Of a stretch of DNA of 64,000 nucleotides, positions 32,492 to 45,945 are shown piece after piece. The first letter of the stretch is position 1. Each line of letters starts with the position of its first letter. The DNA is from Urophycis tenuis. Lineage: Eukaryota > Chordata > Actinopteri > Gadiformes > Phycidae. Both the position numbers and the translations under genes were made by a program. The stretch spans positions 201,863-265,862 of the forward strand of contig JAXIVH010000134.1 in the NCBI GenBank assembly GCA_036785325.1, written 5' to 3'. The notes beneath the pieces were generated by a model, which made no database searches, was not told the DNA's origin, and saw only the letters and a list, made by a program, of their open reading frames with translations.

Positions 32492-33294
32492 CCAGATGAT
32501 ACTTTACTGTCTGTTGATTCCTCTGTGGCCTCTGAGGCCTACAGAGTCCAGTTGTGTTCAGTTGTACTACTACTTGTGTGCTGAGGTTGTTTCTGTAGTA
32601 CAGACACAACGTGACGTTGGCATCAAATTCAAGATGATGCTACTGGCCTACAAAGCAGTTAATGGAACTGCCCCTACCTACCTCCAAACATTAGTGAAAC
32701 CCCACGCCCCTGCTCGAGCACTCTGCTCAACTACCTCAGCTGGTCGACTGGTACCTCCATCACTAAAAGAAGGGAAAAGGTTGCAAGATCACTCTCTCAG
32801 CTCTTCTCAAGACACTTGACACACTCTTTGACACTCTGATGACCGTGGCAGATAGGAGGATGCTGTCCAGGCTACGGACTATCATGGACAATGCCTCTCA
32901 CCCTCTCTTTTCCACCCTGGCCCAGCAGAGGAGTACCTTTAGCAGAAGACTCCTCTCACTGAGATGCACCACAGAGCGACATAGGAAATCATTCCTGCCC
33001 TGTGGTCATCAAACTGTATAATTCGTCATTATCATCTCAGTAGTTACTGCATAACTGGTCATTCCTCTTACCTAATCTTACATGCTACATCTTTGTGTAT
33101 GCTATTTACTTTTATAGTGTATGCCTAGATGTATGTACATTTATGTATTTTTTGTATATTGTTACATAGGTTTATATTATATATCTATATATTTTAACAC
33201 TCTACTATACATAGAGTGTCTGCCTTTTTTTGTAACAAATGCAATTTCCCTCAGGGATCATTAAAGTATTTCTGTCTGTCTGTCTGTCTGTCTT
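32492..33294 (+). mobile_element. LINE 3'-end remnant, unit 3
   Basis: Counterpart of 2511-3310, with the (CTGT)n tail at about 33271-33293. Confidence 0.55.
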
Positions 33295-33775
33295 CTCCGT
33301 TTTGGCACCGCAGTGGTGGAAACAAGGTCCCTACCAATGTCAGGACTGTCAGGAGTCACTCCCCATCTTCTGGAAGAGACTCAACACCCACTTGTTCAGA
33401 TGCATACCCTCTATCTATACTTCATCCTTAAAAAAAAAAAAAAGGACTTTCCAAATCTTATTGCTGCAGAGTTCTTCATCAACGCTGTAAAACACAGAAC
33501 TGTGCCTTTTGCTTGCTGCCACATTCATAACTTGATGTACTAAACCAGCCTCTGGTATTGTGATTTCAGGGCTGGGTATGACTCAAACAGTGGCAAAGGT
33601 TCAACATGAATTTCAGAGACACAAGGTGAATAAACATGCACTCTGGAGGTGGTTCATGAAGCATCTGTGGGACAAAGTTGGTAATGATGAAATGGTACAG
33701 AAGTCATACCTATAGGGTCTGGTTTATCTCACTTACAAGAGACAGTTTAAGAGTCAGTTGTGGTGAATTTAACCT

Positions 33776-34156
33776 TGTATGTGTTAGGAAAAATATTATC
33801 TAGCAATGGTACGGTTAGGTTGATCTGACATTCTGAAGAAGGACATAGTGAAGATTGTATTCCCCTTGGCGACTTTAAGTCTGACTCTCTGGAACTGGGA
33901 GACATAACATAACATGATTGAAGGATACACCTACATCATGTCAAATCTGCTTCGTAACATGTAATGTTTATACATTATAAGCCAATCAGAATGGGACACT
34001 CCTGTCATGCTGTTCCGGTTTGAGACTTGTATTTAATACACTGTGTTTCCGGGAGCAGGCAGAAGGAACTGAGGGAGATTCACACACAAATCTCTTGCTT
34101 GATGAAATCCTCTGCTTCTCCTCGTACGAGACCAATAAACAACTTCAGCTTAAACT
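33776..34156 (+). mobile_element. LTR-like block, interrupted by the L2 element, unit 3
   Basis: Matches the other units up to 'cttcagcttaaact'. The last 45 bp or so are replaced by the LINE insertion. Confidence 0.3.
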
Positions 34157-34550
34157 GTCATGCTCTGTCTGCCCTCCTCTTCATCCCCTCCTCGTTGCTC
34201 AGGAGAGGAGAGGACGCTGGCGCGTTTGGCTGCCGCTTCTCCCTCTGAAAGCTCTGTCTTTGCTGCTGTTTTTTTTGTTTTTTTTGTTATCTTTTTCGTC
34301 TCTGCTTCCAGTAGCTGCCTACTTTTGGATCTGCTTCTCGGTCGGCTGATCGAAGCCAAAGACCGACCATTGCATTGTCGCTTGGATTGTTTATACCCAT
34401 CGAGTTGGACAAACTCTGGATTACTGCCCTTCGTTTGGATTGTTTGTACCAATCAAAGTTTGACCAACCTGAGGCGCTTTTTCACCGTCTTCACGCACTT
34501 GACTGGAGTTCACCGAGGGAGGTTTTCTGGCGTCTGCTCCATGGTCTGGT

Positions 34551-36281
34551 TTGTCCTCCTATGTCTGTCTGCTGTTCCTCTGTGGGACCCTCGCACGGGG
34601 CTTGTTAGCGGCGCAGGTTCACGGGAGAGCGTCCTTGGTCGGCATGGCGTGCAGTTGTTCCTTCTCACAACTCCACAACTTTAACCTCGTAGTCACTCCT
34701 GGACTTAACATCCCCATCGTAAATGAACTTGGACTTCTGCGTCGCACTCGGTATACCCATCGTAGTACACGCAGAAACTTTGTTTACCACCAGCAGCCTG
34801 GACAGTGCATTCCGTCCATCTGGACGCCCGTCGCACAACTGACGCGTCATCAGAGCGCTGCCACCCAGAGACTACTTATTTCTAAACTGGTTGGAAAACG
34901 TGGAGTGGATCACAGCCTACTCCGGCCCCTACAGAGACATTCCTCCACCACCACCACCCAAGCCCCATCCATTAAAATCGAACTTTTAAATGCACAATCA
35001 CTAAATAATAAGGCATCTTTTATTCACGACCACATTATAAATGAAGAAATACACTTCATGTGCTTAGTTGAGACCTGGCAACAACCAGAGGTTTACTCCA
35101 GTCTAAATGAAGCCTGCCCCCCTGGCTACACCTACCTCAGCAAGGCCCGCACCATAGGCCGTGGTGGTGGCCTTGCCGTAGTGCACCGGGAAGATTTTGA
35201 ATTGTCCACCCTGTCCCTGCCTGTGCACTCATCATTTGAATGCCTTGCGTTTAAATGCAAGCCGCCACATTCCTTCACAGTTCTCCTGATTTACCGCCCC
35301 CCCAAACCAAACCCAGCCTTCATCCCCGAAATACATGACCTCCTCACAACACTCTGCACAAACCCAGGGAAAATCATCATACTTGGTGATTTCAACATTC
35401 ATGTTAACAACACCCCATCTTACTCTGTAGCTGAATTCCTCAATCTCATTGACAATCTCAACCTCACCCAACACGTCAATGTCCCAACACACTCCAGAGG
35501 CCACACCCTTGATTTGGTGATCTCAAATTGCTCCTCCATCAGCAATCTCTCGGTGCACGATTTGGGCGTATCCGACCACAAGGCCGTCTCAATGGAGCTA
35601 CCCACCTTGTCCCCTCTCAATAAGCCCAGCAGACAAATTAAGTTCAGGAACCTTAAAAACATCAACCCAGCCACCCTGACTGCTGATCTCCAACATCTCT
35701 CCACTGCCAACCCCTCTTCAGTCACTGAGTCTGTGGATCTCTACAACTCTTCACTCACCACCCTTCTGGACCGCCACGCCCCACTCAAGCCTAGAACTGT
35801 CACCTTCGCACGCTCAGCCCCCTGGTACACTGGTGAGCTACGCTTGCTCAAAAGAACGGGCCGTGTCCTTGAACGGCGATTCAAGGACTCTGGGCTTGTG
35901 ATTCTCAAGCTAGCCTACCGGGAACATCAGAGGGCCTACAGCAAGTCCCTCAGCAAAGCACGCTCACGGTTCTACTCCAACTTAATCAACAATAACCCCG
36001 GTAACTCCAAGCAGCTTTTCTCAACCATAAATCACCTCCTCAATCCCCGGACCCCCCTACACTCAGTTAATACGCAGGAGCGGTGCAACAGCTTCATCTC
36101 CTTTTTTAAAACTAAGGTAGACAACATCCGCTCCACTCTCTCTGCCCCCCCCCCCCTACCTCCATGCCCCCCCCTCCCTCTGCCCCCCCTCCATCCTCAG
36201 TCAATTCGGCAGGCCGTCAGTCCTCTCAGCTGCTCTGCTGTTTCACCAACATCACACAGCATGACACTGAAGACATCCTGA
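34551..36281 (+). pseudogene. L2-like ORF, endonuclease part
   Basis: A 576-codon frame. From about residue 140 it reads as an APE-type endonuclease: IKIELLNAQSLNNK, CLVETW (metal-binding Glu), GRGGGLAVVHR, IYRPPKPN, LGDFNIHVNN, THSRGHTLDLVIS and GVSDHKAVS (the catalytic SDH motif). The frame is lost in a C-rich stretch near 36150-36280, separating it from the RT part. In the family this domain nicks the target DNA. Confidence 0.75.
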
Positions 36282-36360
36282 GACAGATGAAGCCCTCCAC
36301 CTGTGCCCTGGACCCATTTCCCTCTGCCCTCATAAAAAGTCACTCTTTTGCAATAAGTCC

Positions 36361-37762
36361 ATGATCACCAAAATCATCAATCAGTCCCTCCAGTCGGGCC
36401 ATGTCCCCACATCCCTGAAAACTGCTGTCATCAAGCCACTACTCAAAAAGCCCACTCTTGACCCAGAACCACTTGCCAACTACCGCCCCATCTCCAATCT
36501 CCCTTTCATTTCAAAAGTGTTGGAAAAGGTGGTCTCTGCCCAACTCCACAACCACCTCACTACAAACAGTTTATATGAGAAGTTTCAGTCTGGTTTCCGC
36601 TCTGGTCACAGTACGGAAACTGCTCTGGTCAGGGTCACCAATGACCTGCTGCTGGCAGCTGATGCTGGCTCTCCATCACTTCTCATCCTCCTGGACCTCA
36701 CAGCAGCATTCGACACCGTTGACCACCACATCCTTCTACACCGCCTCCACTCTTCCATCGGACTTTCTGGCTCCACCCTGGCTTGGTTTACATCATACCT
36801 CACTGACAGAACAGAATATGTATCCCTGGGAGGTGCAAATTCAGTCACACTCCGTCACCTGTGGGGTCCCTCAAGGCTCAGTCCTAGGCCCCACCCTCTT
36901 TACCCTGTACATGCTCCCCCTTGGTGGTGTCATCAGCCGGCATGGAATGTCTTTCCATTGCTATGCTGATGACACCCAACTATATATTAAAACAAACCCA
37001 ACACCCTCTGCAGCCCTATCCACAGTTTCCACCTGCCTGGAGGAGATAAAGGCGTGGATGACGGCACATTTCCTGCAACTGAACAGTTCTAAGACAGAAG
37101 CCATTCTTGTTGGCACCCCACACCAGATCAGGTCATCCACTATCACCAGCATCACCTTCTCCGGTCACGACATCCACTTTTCACCCTCAGTCACAAATCT
37201 TGATGTCAAAATGGACCCTCACATGACTTTTGAGGCCCACATCAAACATCTGTCCAAAACTTCCTTTTTCCACCTGAGAAACATCTCTAAACTCTGCCCC
37301 TCACTCACTCTCCCCGACGCCGAGAAACTTGTCCACGCCTTCATCTCCTCCAGGCTGGACTACTGCAACGCACTCCTCATCGGGATCCCCAGCAAGAACA
37401 TCCAGCAGCTGCAGTACATTCAAAACTGTGCTGCCAGGATCCTGATGAGGGTGCGGAAGTACCAGCACATCACATCCATCCTCAAATCCCTTCATTGGCT
37501 TCCGGTTCGGTTCAGAATTCAATTCAAGGTTTCCCTTTTATCCCACCAGTGTCTCCATGGCTCTGCCCCCCCCTACCTCAAAGAAGTCATCCCCCCCCAC
37601 TCATCTTCACGTCATCTCCGGTCTGAGCATGCAAACCACATCACACAAACCAGGACAAAACTCAGGACTATGGGTGACCGAGCCTTCAGCGCTGCTGCAC
37701 CCAGTCTGTGGAATGCTCTCCCTGACCATCTAAGGGCACCACAGATTGTGGACTCTTTTTAA
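36361..37762 (+). pseudogene. L2-like ORF, reverse transcriptase part, frameshifted
   Basis: The RT is split between two frames. The first (36361-36969) carries NYRPISNLPFISKVLEKV, FQSGFRSGHSTETAL and LLDLTAAFDTVDHH (motif A). Near 36850-36870 the frame shifts to the second (ending 37762), which carries CGVPQGSVLGPTLFTLYM (motif B) and FHCYADDTQLY (motif C, YADD). It ends early at 37762, where one extra T in a T run breaks the usual C-terminus. The catalytic aspartates are present but the frame breaks make it inactive. Confidence 0.75.
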
Positions 37763-37818
37763 AAAAGTCCTAAAAACACATCTTTTTAGAAAAGCTTTTA
37801 GCTAAAATACTTTTATCT

Positions 37819-38377
37819 GTCTAGACCACTCTGTGTGAGCAGAAAGCAATAAGTACTGAATCCTGGGTCAGGTCAAATGAGGAAGTAGTGTTAGCTAATA
37901 CTGTGTGGTCTGATGAGGCAATATGATGTTGTACATCGGCAGTTGACCACATGCTTGATCAGAAGATAAATCAAGCCCTTGGTGTGAAGAAACATTCTGT
38001 GAGATCCACACGATACCCTTGAAGGAGTCTGTGTACCAAGCTGCTGCTGACAGGAAACTCTGCAAACCCTCTTGCTGCAGATCTCCAGCTCCTAGTTTGT
38101 CTTCTGTGAGAGAGTAAGACAGACTGCAGGTCTGGAGATATTTAATTATATAATAGAAATAAAGAGGACTTCAATGGAGAAATCAGTTGTTTGTGAATTT
38201 TATGTGCTCGCATGGCTCTTGCACGTTGTGGGTTGTATCTTCATTGTTGAATGCACTTTTTGTCACTTTGTGACTTTGGACGGAAGTGTCCGCTGAATGA
38301 ATGTTGTAGCTCTGACTGCGCTGCACACGACCTAGGTGTCTTTACTGGGCTCCACAACATCCCAGGTTGATGTCCCA
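37819..38377. other. conserved upstream region of gene 3
   Basis: Host sequence resumes after the LINE. No exon is seen. A short deletion (caataagtactgaatcctgg) distinguishes it from the other units. Confidence 0.4.
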
Positions 38378-38423
38378 CTGATTGGACTCCCAGACTCCCA
38401 TTGGAGTCCCAGAGTCCAATCAG
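38378..38423. repeat. upstream 46-bp hairpin, unit 3
   Basis: Identical to the hairpin at 4813-4858. Confidence 0.6.
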
Positions 38424-38806
38424 TCTGATTCGGGCCCAGTGAGGCTGCTTCAACCAGCCATCAACCACACATACTCCACAAATGTCTTTTGATGTAATGT
38501 GAAATCCACTTGAATGTTCATTATGTTTGTGAGGAACCAGAAGACCAAATAAATACTAAAACAGATAGTAGAAAACTAATCAAGGAAACATAGCTGCAGT
38601 CCAAATAATATAAACATGAATGAATGAGGTTTAACATAAACCTGGTTTGCTTATGTCAATTATGTATTTTAGAATGAATACAAGTTAAACAACATGGCAT
38701 ATCTATGTAATCCTTATACATAACTTGAGCAGCTGTAAGTTAACATCAACTACTGGGAACAACTCAATGTTTACAATGCCTTTTAGATCACAAACACACC
38801 CCCCCC

Positions 38807-38814
<8 letters not shown>

Positions 38815-38884
<70 letters not shown>

Positions 38885-38954
38885 TATGCCATGCCAAACA
38901 CACACACACACACAACGGTGTGTGTGTTTGGCATGGAATAATTGTGTGTGTGTG
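38815..38954. repeat. CA tract and hairpin upstream of gene 3
   Basis: A CA run of about 65 bp, with the palindrome carrying one mismatch (ggcatggaataatt), shared with unit 4. Confidence 0.7.
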
Positions 38955-39046
38955 CATGCGTGAGTCTGTGTTTAAAAGGATGGTGTCTGATATGAGCAGT
39001 AGAAACTTATTTCCTGACAGTGATGGTTCAGATTAACAGCTGTTTT

Positions 39047-39052
39047 TATAAA
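39047..39052 (+). promoter_or_regulatory. TATA box of gene 3
   Basis: TATAAA 58 bp before the ATG. Confidence 0.5.
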
Positions 39053-39104
39053 GCAGAGCTAAAGCATGAAAGCAGAAGCAGTGGAAGCTGTCCAGAGAGG
39101 AGCC

Positions 39105-42100
39105 ATGGACACCAGCCACGAACTGGACTCTGGACTCACTGAGGAACCTGAGGACACGTCTGTGGACAGGAAGGAGACCAGGAGGAGAACATGTGGTAGG
39201 AGTTTCAACTACATACATCCCAAGATTACATGAAGCAAATGTTTTAGTCAAAGTGACCAACCTGATGAACCAGTGAAATGACCTCATAGATGTGTTAGAT
39301 TTATTATAGGCTAGATTAATTCTCTCCTAACATCATGTGTATGTTCCAGACCAAACGACCTCTGATTATGTCTGATTATGTATCATTGATGGGCAGCCAC
39401 GGCCTACTGGTTAGGGCTTTGGACTTGTAACCGGAGGGTTGCCGGTTCGAACCCCGACCAGTACGAAGTGCCCTAAAGCAAGGCACCTAACCCCTCACTG
39501 CTCCCCGGGTGCCGCTGTAGCAGGCAGCTCACTGCGTCGGGATCAGTGTGTGCTTCACCTCACTGTGTGATCACTGTGTGCTGAGTGTGTTTCACTAATT
39601 CACGGATTGGGATAAATGCAGAGACCAAATTTCCCTCAGGGGATCAAAAGAGTACTTATACTTATACTTACTTATACTTATATACTTATACTTATATATA
39701 CTATACTTATACTTATACTTATTGACATATGGCTACGGACTATTACTAGGTATCTCAAGTAGTCGTGTTTTTCATGATATACGTTTGTTAATACTATTTA
39801 TTATTTATTATTAGTGGTAGTTCAGTGTTACATGAGATATATTACGTTTATACCTGTAAACTATGTTTATGAATGTGCAATATTTTTATGTATGTATGTA
39901 TGTATGTATACATATGTATATGTACGTATGTGTGGCAGTAGCTCAGTGGATAGAATAGGGTGGATAGAGCGGGTCGTCACCTAATCGTAGGGTCGGCGGT
40001 TTGATCCCCTCAATCCCCCTCCTCCAACTGTCTGCATGTTGAAGTGTCCTTGAGCAACACACTGAACCCCAACTTGCTCCCCGGGCGCTGAACATAGCAG
40101 CACACTGCTGCTATGTACCATAGGATGGGTCAAATGAACACAATTTGTTCCCCTATCTAAAAAGTACTGAGAATGACCAATAAAGACCAAAATGTCCTCT
40201 CTCTCTGTACATCAGAATAACAAGAGAATAATAACAAGTATACAAGAGAACAGAACGTGTTCTCCTTAAGTATGTTCTAAATTCAAAACTAGAGCTACAG
40301 TACCAGTAATGAGTTATTGAGGTGTTCTCAGTCAAGGTCTTCAGATCTTTCTTAAAGATGGGGAGGGACTCTGTAGACTGTAGGGAGACTGTCTGGACTG
40401 TGTATGATATCCTCACAGTAGGAATATATCTGTGTGTACATTACAGTGTGTGTGTTTGTGTGTGTGTGTGTGTGTATCCTGCTCCTGAACAGCTCTAAAG
40501 TCCCACAGCATTGCCACTCTGAGCTTCGGACTGCTGTGTATTCTCATCATCTCCCTGCGCCTCAGTGAGTCTAAATCATATCATCCTCAATATAATGAAC
40601 ATAATAATAACAACAGTAGAGATACAATATATGATGACGATGATAATAGTCATTTCATCATATCCTGTTTCCTTTCAGTGTGGATGGGCTTTGTGTTTGA
40701 TTGGCTGTGGGTTTTGTTTAGAGACGATGTTGTTCTGTTTTAGAGCTGATTTCTTCTGTTCTCCTCTGTGCTCTTCTATACTTAGTGACACCTTGTACGG
40801 AGTCGAGAGAGCGCTTAATGGGTGAAGTTGGTGAGTGTTTTAGAAAGGTCTTCAAAGTAAAACTCAATCAATCATGTTATGGAACTTTATTTCAAACATG
40901 CTTTCTGATTCTGTGATTTATGTTTGAACATCCCCTCTTCCTTCTAACTTAACATTTTATATTGTCAGCGTAACCGAGCACAGACCGTGTTGAACTTCTA
41001 ACCAAATAAAATAAATAAAGGATGTCCCCCCTATGGCAGCATGGTGGTACTGAAGGTGTTGTTAGCCTCCTCCTCCAGCAGGGGGAGCAGTAGAGTCAAT
41101 AGAGCCTGTCATCCTCTGAAAGTGTTTGTTTTTGCCCTTGACCCTCTCACTGTATATTCCATCGATATGGAAAGGATCCCTACAGATGAATATTGCTTCT
41201 TACTTTGCCTTTTGCTTGTATTGTGTCGAAATCGAACTAAAATCTAATTGTTGCAGGATATTTCCTTATCGTGATTACAATCTCAACTCTCCTTCCCCCA
41301 TCTTTGAGAAAACACTAAACTGGGCCTTCATTAATCCAACAAAACAAACTCTCTGCTCTCCAGCTCTCAGTCTGCTTTCCACCGTTCTCTTCCTGCAACA
41401 ACTCAACACAACTCTCAGTGAGTGAGACTTTGTGGGACACAATAACAAACAGTGTAGGGGTTTACTACACTACAACTACAACTACAAGGTTATGGATCTA
41501 TTGTTCTCTACTAGGTTTCTATTGTTCTCTACTAGGTTTGTATTGTTATCTACTAGGTTTGTATTGTTCTCTATTACACAAGGTCATGTTTCTATTGTTC
41601 TCTACTAGGATTCTATTGTTCTCTACTACACAAGGTCATGTTTCTATAATTGTTCTCTACTAGGATTCTATTGTTCTCTACTACACAAGGTCATGTTTCT
41701 ATAATTGTTCTCTACTAGGATTCTATTGTTCTCTATTACACAAGGTCATGTTTCTATAATTGTTCTCTACTAGGATTCTATTGTTCTCTACAAGGTCATG
41801 TTTCTATGGTTCTCTACTACACAAGGTCATGTTTCTATGGTTCTCTACTACACAAGGTCATGTTTCTATGGTTCTCTACAAGGTCATGTTTCTATGGTTC
41901 TCTACTACACCAGGTCATGTTTTTATGGTTCTCTACTACACAAGGTCATGTTTCTATGGTTCTCTACTACACAAGGTCATGTTTCTATGGTTCTCTACTA
42001 CACAAGGTCATGTTTGTGTAGTAGAGGAGGGGGAGGAGGGGGAGGAGGAGGAGGGGGAGGAGGGGGGATCAAGGTGAACGCACCACAGACCCTACGGTTG

Positions 42101-44965
42101 GTGGACGACCCGCTCTGTCCACCCGCTCTACACATTGAGATACTGCCACCCCTAGTAATTGAGAAAGTACAAAAAGCTTCTGTATTCATTAAGGATTTTC
42201 TTTCTGTTCAACAGGTGATTTGACCCGAGGCTTCATGTATTTCAACCAGAGTCTCTACTTTATTTCTCCTACTAAGAGGAACTGGACGGCCAGTCGAGAT
42301 TACTGTCTGCAAAGAAATGCAGACCTGGTAGTTATCAACAGCAGGGAAGAACAGGTGACAGTGTGTGTGTGGGTGTTTGTGAGTGTGAGAGCATGTGTGT
42401 GTTGTTAGCTGGGTTGTCATGACAACAGATACTAATCCTATTGGAAACAGGGGTTTGTCAGCAGTTTGAGGGGTCCTTCCTGGATCGGACTGAGTGGGCG
42501 AGACACAGAGGGGACCTTCAAGTGGGTGGATGGTACCGACATGACTTCAAGGTCAGGCTGAAGACTCAGCAGCATCTCTTCTCTGAGAGTGACAGAGTGG
42601 TATCACCTCAACACTGTGCTCAACGTTCTACTCCTTGTGGTTTTCAGTTGGAGACGCAGTGAACCACGCGATGGCGGTGGAGTAGAAGACTGTGTAGCAT
42701 GGGATGGCAGATGGTCTGAAGAACCGTGTGACAGACTGCACCACGGGATCTGTGAGAAGGTCACAGAACATCTGGAAGCTGACCTGAAGAAAGAGGGTCT
42801 GTTGACTTTGTTTGTGTTCATGAGTGTAGAATTGTTCATCCTTTCTATTCTCTCTATACATACGTTATGAATGGAAAGGTGGTTGGATGTGTTTACCTCT
42901 GACCAGGGTCTGTGTCTGCTAGTGATGTCTGCTTTAGGTGTTTGCTTGATGGAACCGCCGTTTGTAAACTCGATGAAATGACACCTGCATCTGGTTCTCC
43001 CCACACCCCCACCCCACCCACTGGAGATGTACCAGTTTTCTAAAGCAAAAACTGACAAAGCAAAAGTCAGGAAATTAGTATAATGAAGGTCTATTCGGCT
43101 CATATTTGGCTAGTATATTATAAGTTGAGATGGCAGAGCAAATTGAGGATTCATTTGTGTATTCCATTTAGATTAAAGAACCAATCAACAAAATTCATAG
43201 TCATTACTTTTCTATAGTTTTAGTCTATAGAAAAGTAATCTTTCTTTGTTTCAGGCAAGCCATTATTGAAGAGAAAACTCAGTCCAGCTGAAATATTACA
43301 ACAGTAAAATAAAGAGGCAAGTGACCATTAACAACACATAAACAGGCATATATTAGGCTATAATAAAACATCTAAAACATCAAAAATAAAATCTTAAAAT
43401 AAATGAAATTACAACGTACATGTAATGTAAACAGTATTCTGTCCAACTAGGACAACAAATGAAAGATCTTCTGAAAAACATCCCCAGTGTGCGTTTATCT
43501 GTGTTTTGCGTACATGAGTTTTAATTGGAGCTGGTTTTGCGTTCTCCGACACAAGCTCCTGACTCTTATCTCTGAGCTGGAGTGTCTTCCCCTCCCTGGG
43601 ACTTTGTAGATGCTGCATATGCTATATGTAATGGATATTTAATCACGTATGAAAAGGCAGGCGAGAAAACTGGATCTGAATCTTCTGTGTCACCCTCTGG
43701 CTTTGTGAGCGAGTGAAGGCCGTGTTTTGGTGCTGCATCTCCAGATACGTGTTGGACAACGTTGACTCACCTGGTCCTGGTTTCTTGTCTTCAGTGACGG
43801 ACACAGAGGAGGAGGCCCCCAGCATCACAGCCTTCCACTCCAGTAGCACCGTGCTGCCCGTGGGCCACGCGGCCCGCTTCAGCTGTGATGCCAGCGGCAC
43901 TCCTGAGCCCACCGTGGAGTGGCTGCACGACGGCCGGCCTCTGAAGAGGGGCGGCACGGACCCCCGATGGGAGCCTGCGGCCTGGGTGGAGAGGGGCTTC
44001 CTCTTGGTCAGAGGCCTGAGGTCTGGTGTGAACACGGTCTGCTGCGTGGCCAGCAACAGGGCTGGCACGGCCAATCACACTGCTCAGCTGATTGTCTTTG
44101 GTAAGACCTGGATCCAATGTATTGTATAGTATGTTGATGTATTCATAACATTGTAGATATGTTTATAACATTCTTGTTGACATATTTACAACATTCTTGT
44201 CAATGCATACATAATATTGTTGTTTATGTATTATTAACATTGTTGTGTGTATAAATAAATAACATTTCTGTTGGTATATTCATACTATTCTTGTTCCTGT
44301 TCATTCTCATTAGCTCAATATTACACCAGACGTCTGCTTTGTGGGGAAACACCTCATCAGTGTGTTTCTGTGTGTTCAGCAGCCTAATCATGTCTTGTTG
44401 TCCCTCAGATGCCTGTGAACTCACACTGGACCCAAACACAGTCCACAGAGAACTCTCTCTGTCTGAGGACAACAGAAAGGTGACGGTGGTTAGAGAGCAG
44501 CAGTCGTATCCTGATCACCCAGAGAGATTTGACTCCTGGCCCCAGGTGTTGTGTAGAGAGGCTCTGACTGGCCGCTGTTACTGGGAGGTAGAGTGGAAAG
44601 GACCTGTTGGTATAGGAGTGACATACAGAGGAATCACAAGGACAGGAGAGGGTGAGGACAGCAGCCTTGGATGGAACAACAAGTCCTGGAGTCTTTATTG
44701 TTATGATGATGGTTACTCTGCCTGGTACAACAATAGTAAAACAGACATACATCTCCCCCCCGCTGGCTCTAACAGAGTAGGAGTGTATCTGGACCGGCCT
44801 GCTGGCACTCTGTCCTTCTACAGAGTGTCCCCAGATGTAGGAGGGTCCTCAGACACACTGACACACATCCACACCTTCAGGTCCACATTCACCCAGGAGG
44901 ACCTCCTCCCTGGGTTTGGGTTATGGGGGGATGTTGGTAACTCAGTGTCTCTGTGTCGGTTGTAG
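39105..44965 (+). CDS. gene 3: CTLD-Ig-B30.2 membrane protein
   Basis: Exons 39105-39195, 40493-40564, 40786-40830, 42215-42354, 42451-42551, 42648-42796, 43795-44100, 44409-44965; 486 aa, frame intact. It is the closest protein to gene 1: the tail is identical, and the B30.2 domain differs at two positions (Val313; Asp to Glu near 384). The lectin domain has Leu122, Pro125, Glu136 and Trp168. It lacks the foldback element and the Rex1 cluster, so its introns 1 and 3 are shorter. Function is inferred as for gene 1. Confidence 0.8.
39391..39720 (+). mobile_element. SINE family C in intron 1, unit 3
   Basis: Same insertion, with 'ggcagccacgg' and an expanded ttatac tail shared with unit 4. Confidence 0.7.
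39890..40155 (+). mobile_element. (GTAT)n plus SINE, at the site empty of the foldback element
   Basis: A GTAT repeat at about 39890-39930 leads directly into the ggcagtagctcag SINE (from 39933). The foldback element of units 1 and 2 is absent. Confidence 0.65.
40446..40492 (+). promoter_or_regulatory. TG tract at the acceptor of the transmembrane exon, gene 3
   Basis: The TG run is followed by atcctgctcctgaacag. Confidence 0.4.
41075..41088 (+). promoter_or_regulatory. CTCF-like site, gene 3
   Basis: CCAGCAGGGGGAGC, identical to the other copies. Confidence 0.3.
41488..42017 (+). repeat. 31-bp minisatellite, unit 3
   Basis: The longest uninterrupted version, followed by a GGA-rich tract (42022-42067) with several G-runs of 4-5 and the antisense SINE head at about 42078-42137. 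Confidence 0.8.
42215..42796 (+). CDS. gene 3 exons 4-6: C-type lectin domain
   Basis: Exons 42215-42354, 42451-42551 and 42648-42796. Canonical cysteines are present, with EPR and AWDGRW as in copy 2. Confidence 0.8.
43795..44100 (+). CDS. gene 3 exon 7: Ig domain
   Basis: Same protein as copies 2 and 4. The donor reads GTAAGACC. Confidence 0.85.
44409..44965 (+). CDS. gene 3 exon 8: PRY-SPRY domain
   Basis: Two residues differ from gene 1. All landmark strands are present. Confidence 0.9.
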
Positions 44966-45133
<168 letters not shown>

Positions 45134-45525
45134 GGTAAGAGTTATAATCTGAGCTTTGTGGGGGCCTAAAAATGACAGAGAGTGAGAGAGAGAAGATGGC
45201 ACAAAGCCAGTATTGAGATATTATGCCAAGGAGACCCATTGCTCAAGGAGAGAACACAGTTCAGCCCTTTCTTTATCATTTGGAATATTGATGCCGTTAC
45301 TGTAATCTTGTTCAGTGTAGCCCTCTTATACTCCCACTTTCTAGTCATTACATGAATGCTAGAATACATATAATAGCTGCTACTTCCTCATTAAATTGAA
45401 AAACATGATTTGTGATTCAAATACTGGTTGTTGGTGATGTAATGTGAACCCCCACAGATGTCTGATTTTACTGTTTTCATGTGAGCTCAGAGCCCTCCTT
45501 ATGGGAGCTCAGTTCCCACATACTA

Positions 45526-45945
45526 TAGTACACACAGTACACACACATATTACACATACATAGTACACACACAGTACACACACATAGTACACATAAATAG
45601 TATACACACACAGTTCACACACATAGTACACATACATAGTACACACACAGTACACACACATAGTACACATACATAGTACACACAGTACACACACATAGTA
45701 CACATACATAGTATACACACACAGTACACACACATAGTACACATACATAGTACACACAGTACACACACATAGTACACATACATAGTACACACACAGTACA
45801 CACACATAGTACACATACATAGTATACACACACAGTGCACACAGTACACACACATAGTACACATGTATAGTACACACACAGTACACACACATAGTACACA
45901 TATATAGTACACACACAGTACACACACATAGTACACACATAGTAA
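45526..45945 (+). repeat. GTACACA-type satellite, unit 3
   Basis: Nearly identical in length and order to 14761-15182. Confidence 0.9.

Larger units (their letters stand above)
34157..37818 (+). mobile_element. L2-type LINE inserted only in unit 3
   Basis: About 3.66 kb with an endonuclease region and a reverse transcriptase region in the order expected of L2/CR1-like elements. Compared with units 1, 2 and 4, about 70 bp of target (from atatagagttcc to ggtgttg) are missing at the insertion point. The usual L2 3' tail is not visible before the host sequence (tctagaccactc) resumes. There is no clear target duplication. It is young relative to the array, since no sister unit carries it. Confidence 0.8.
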
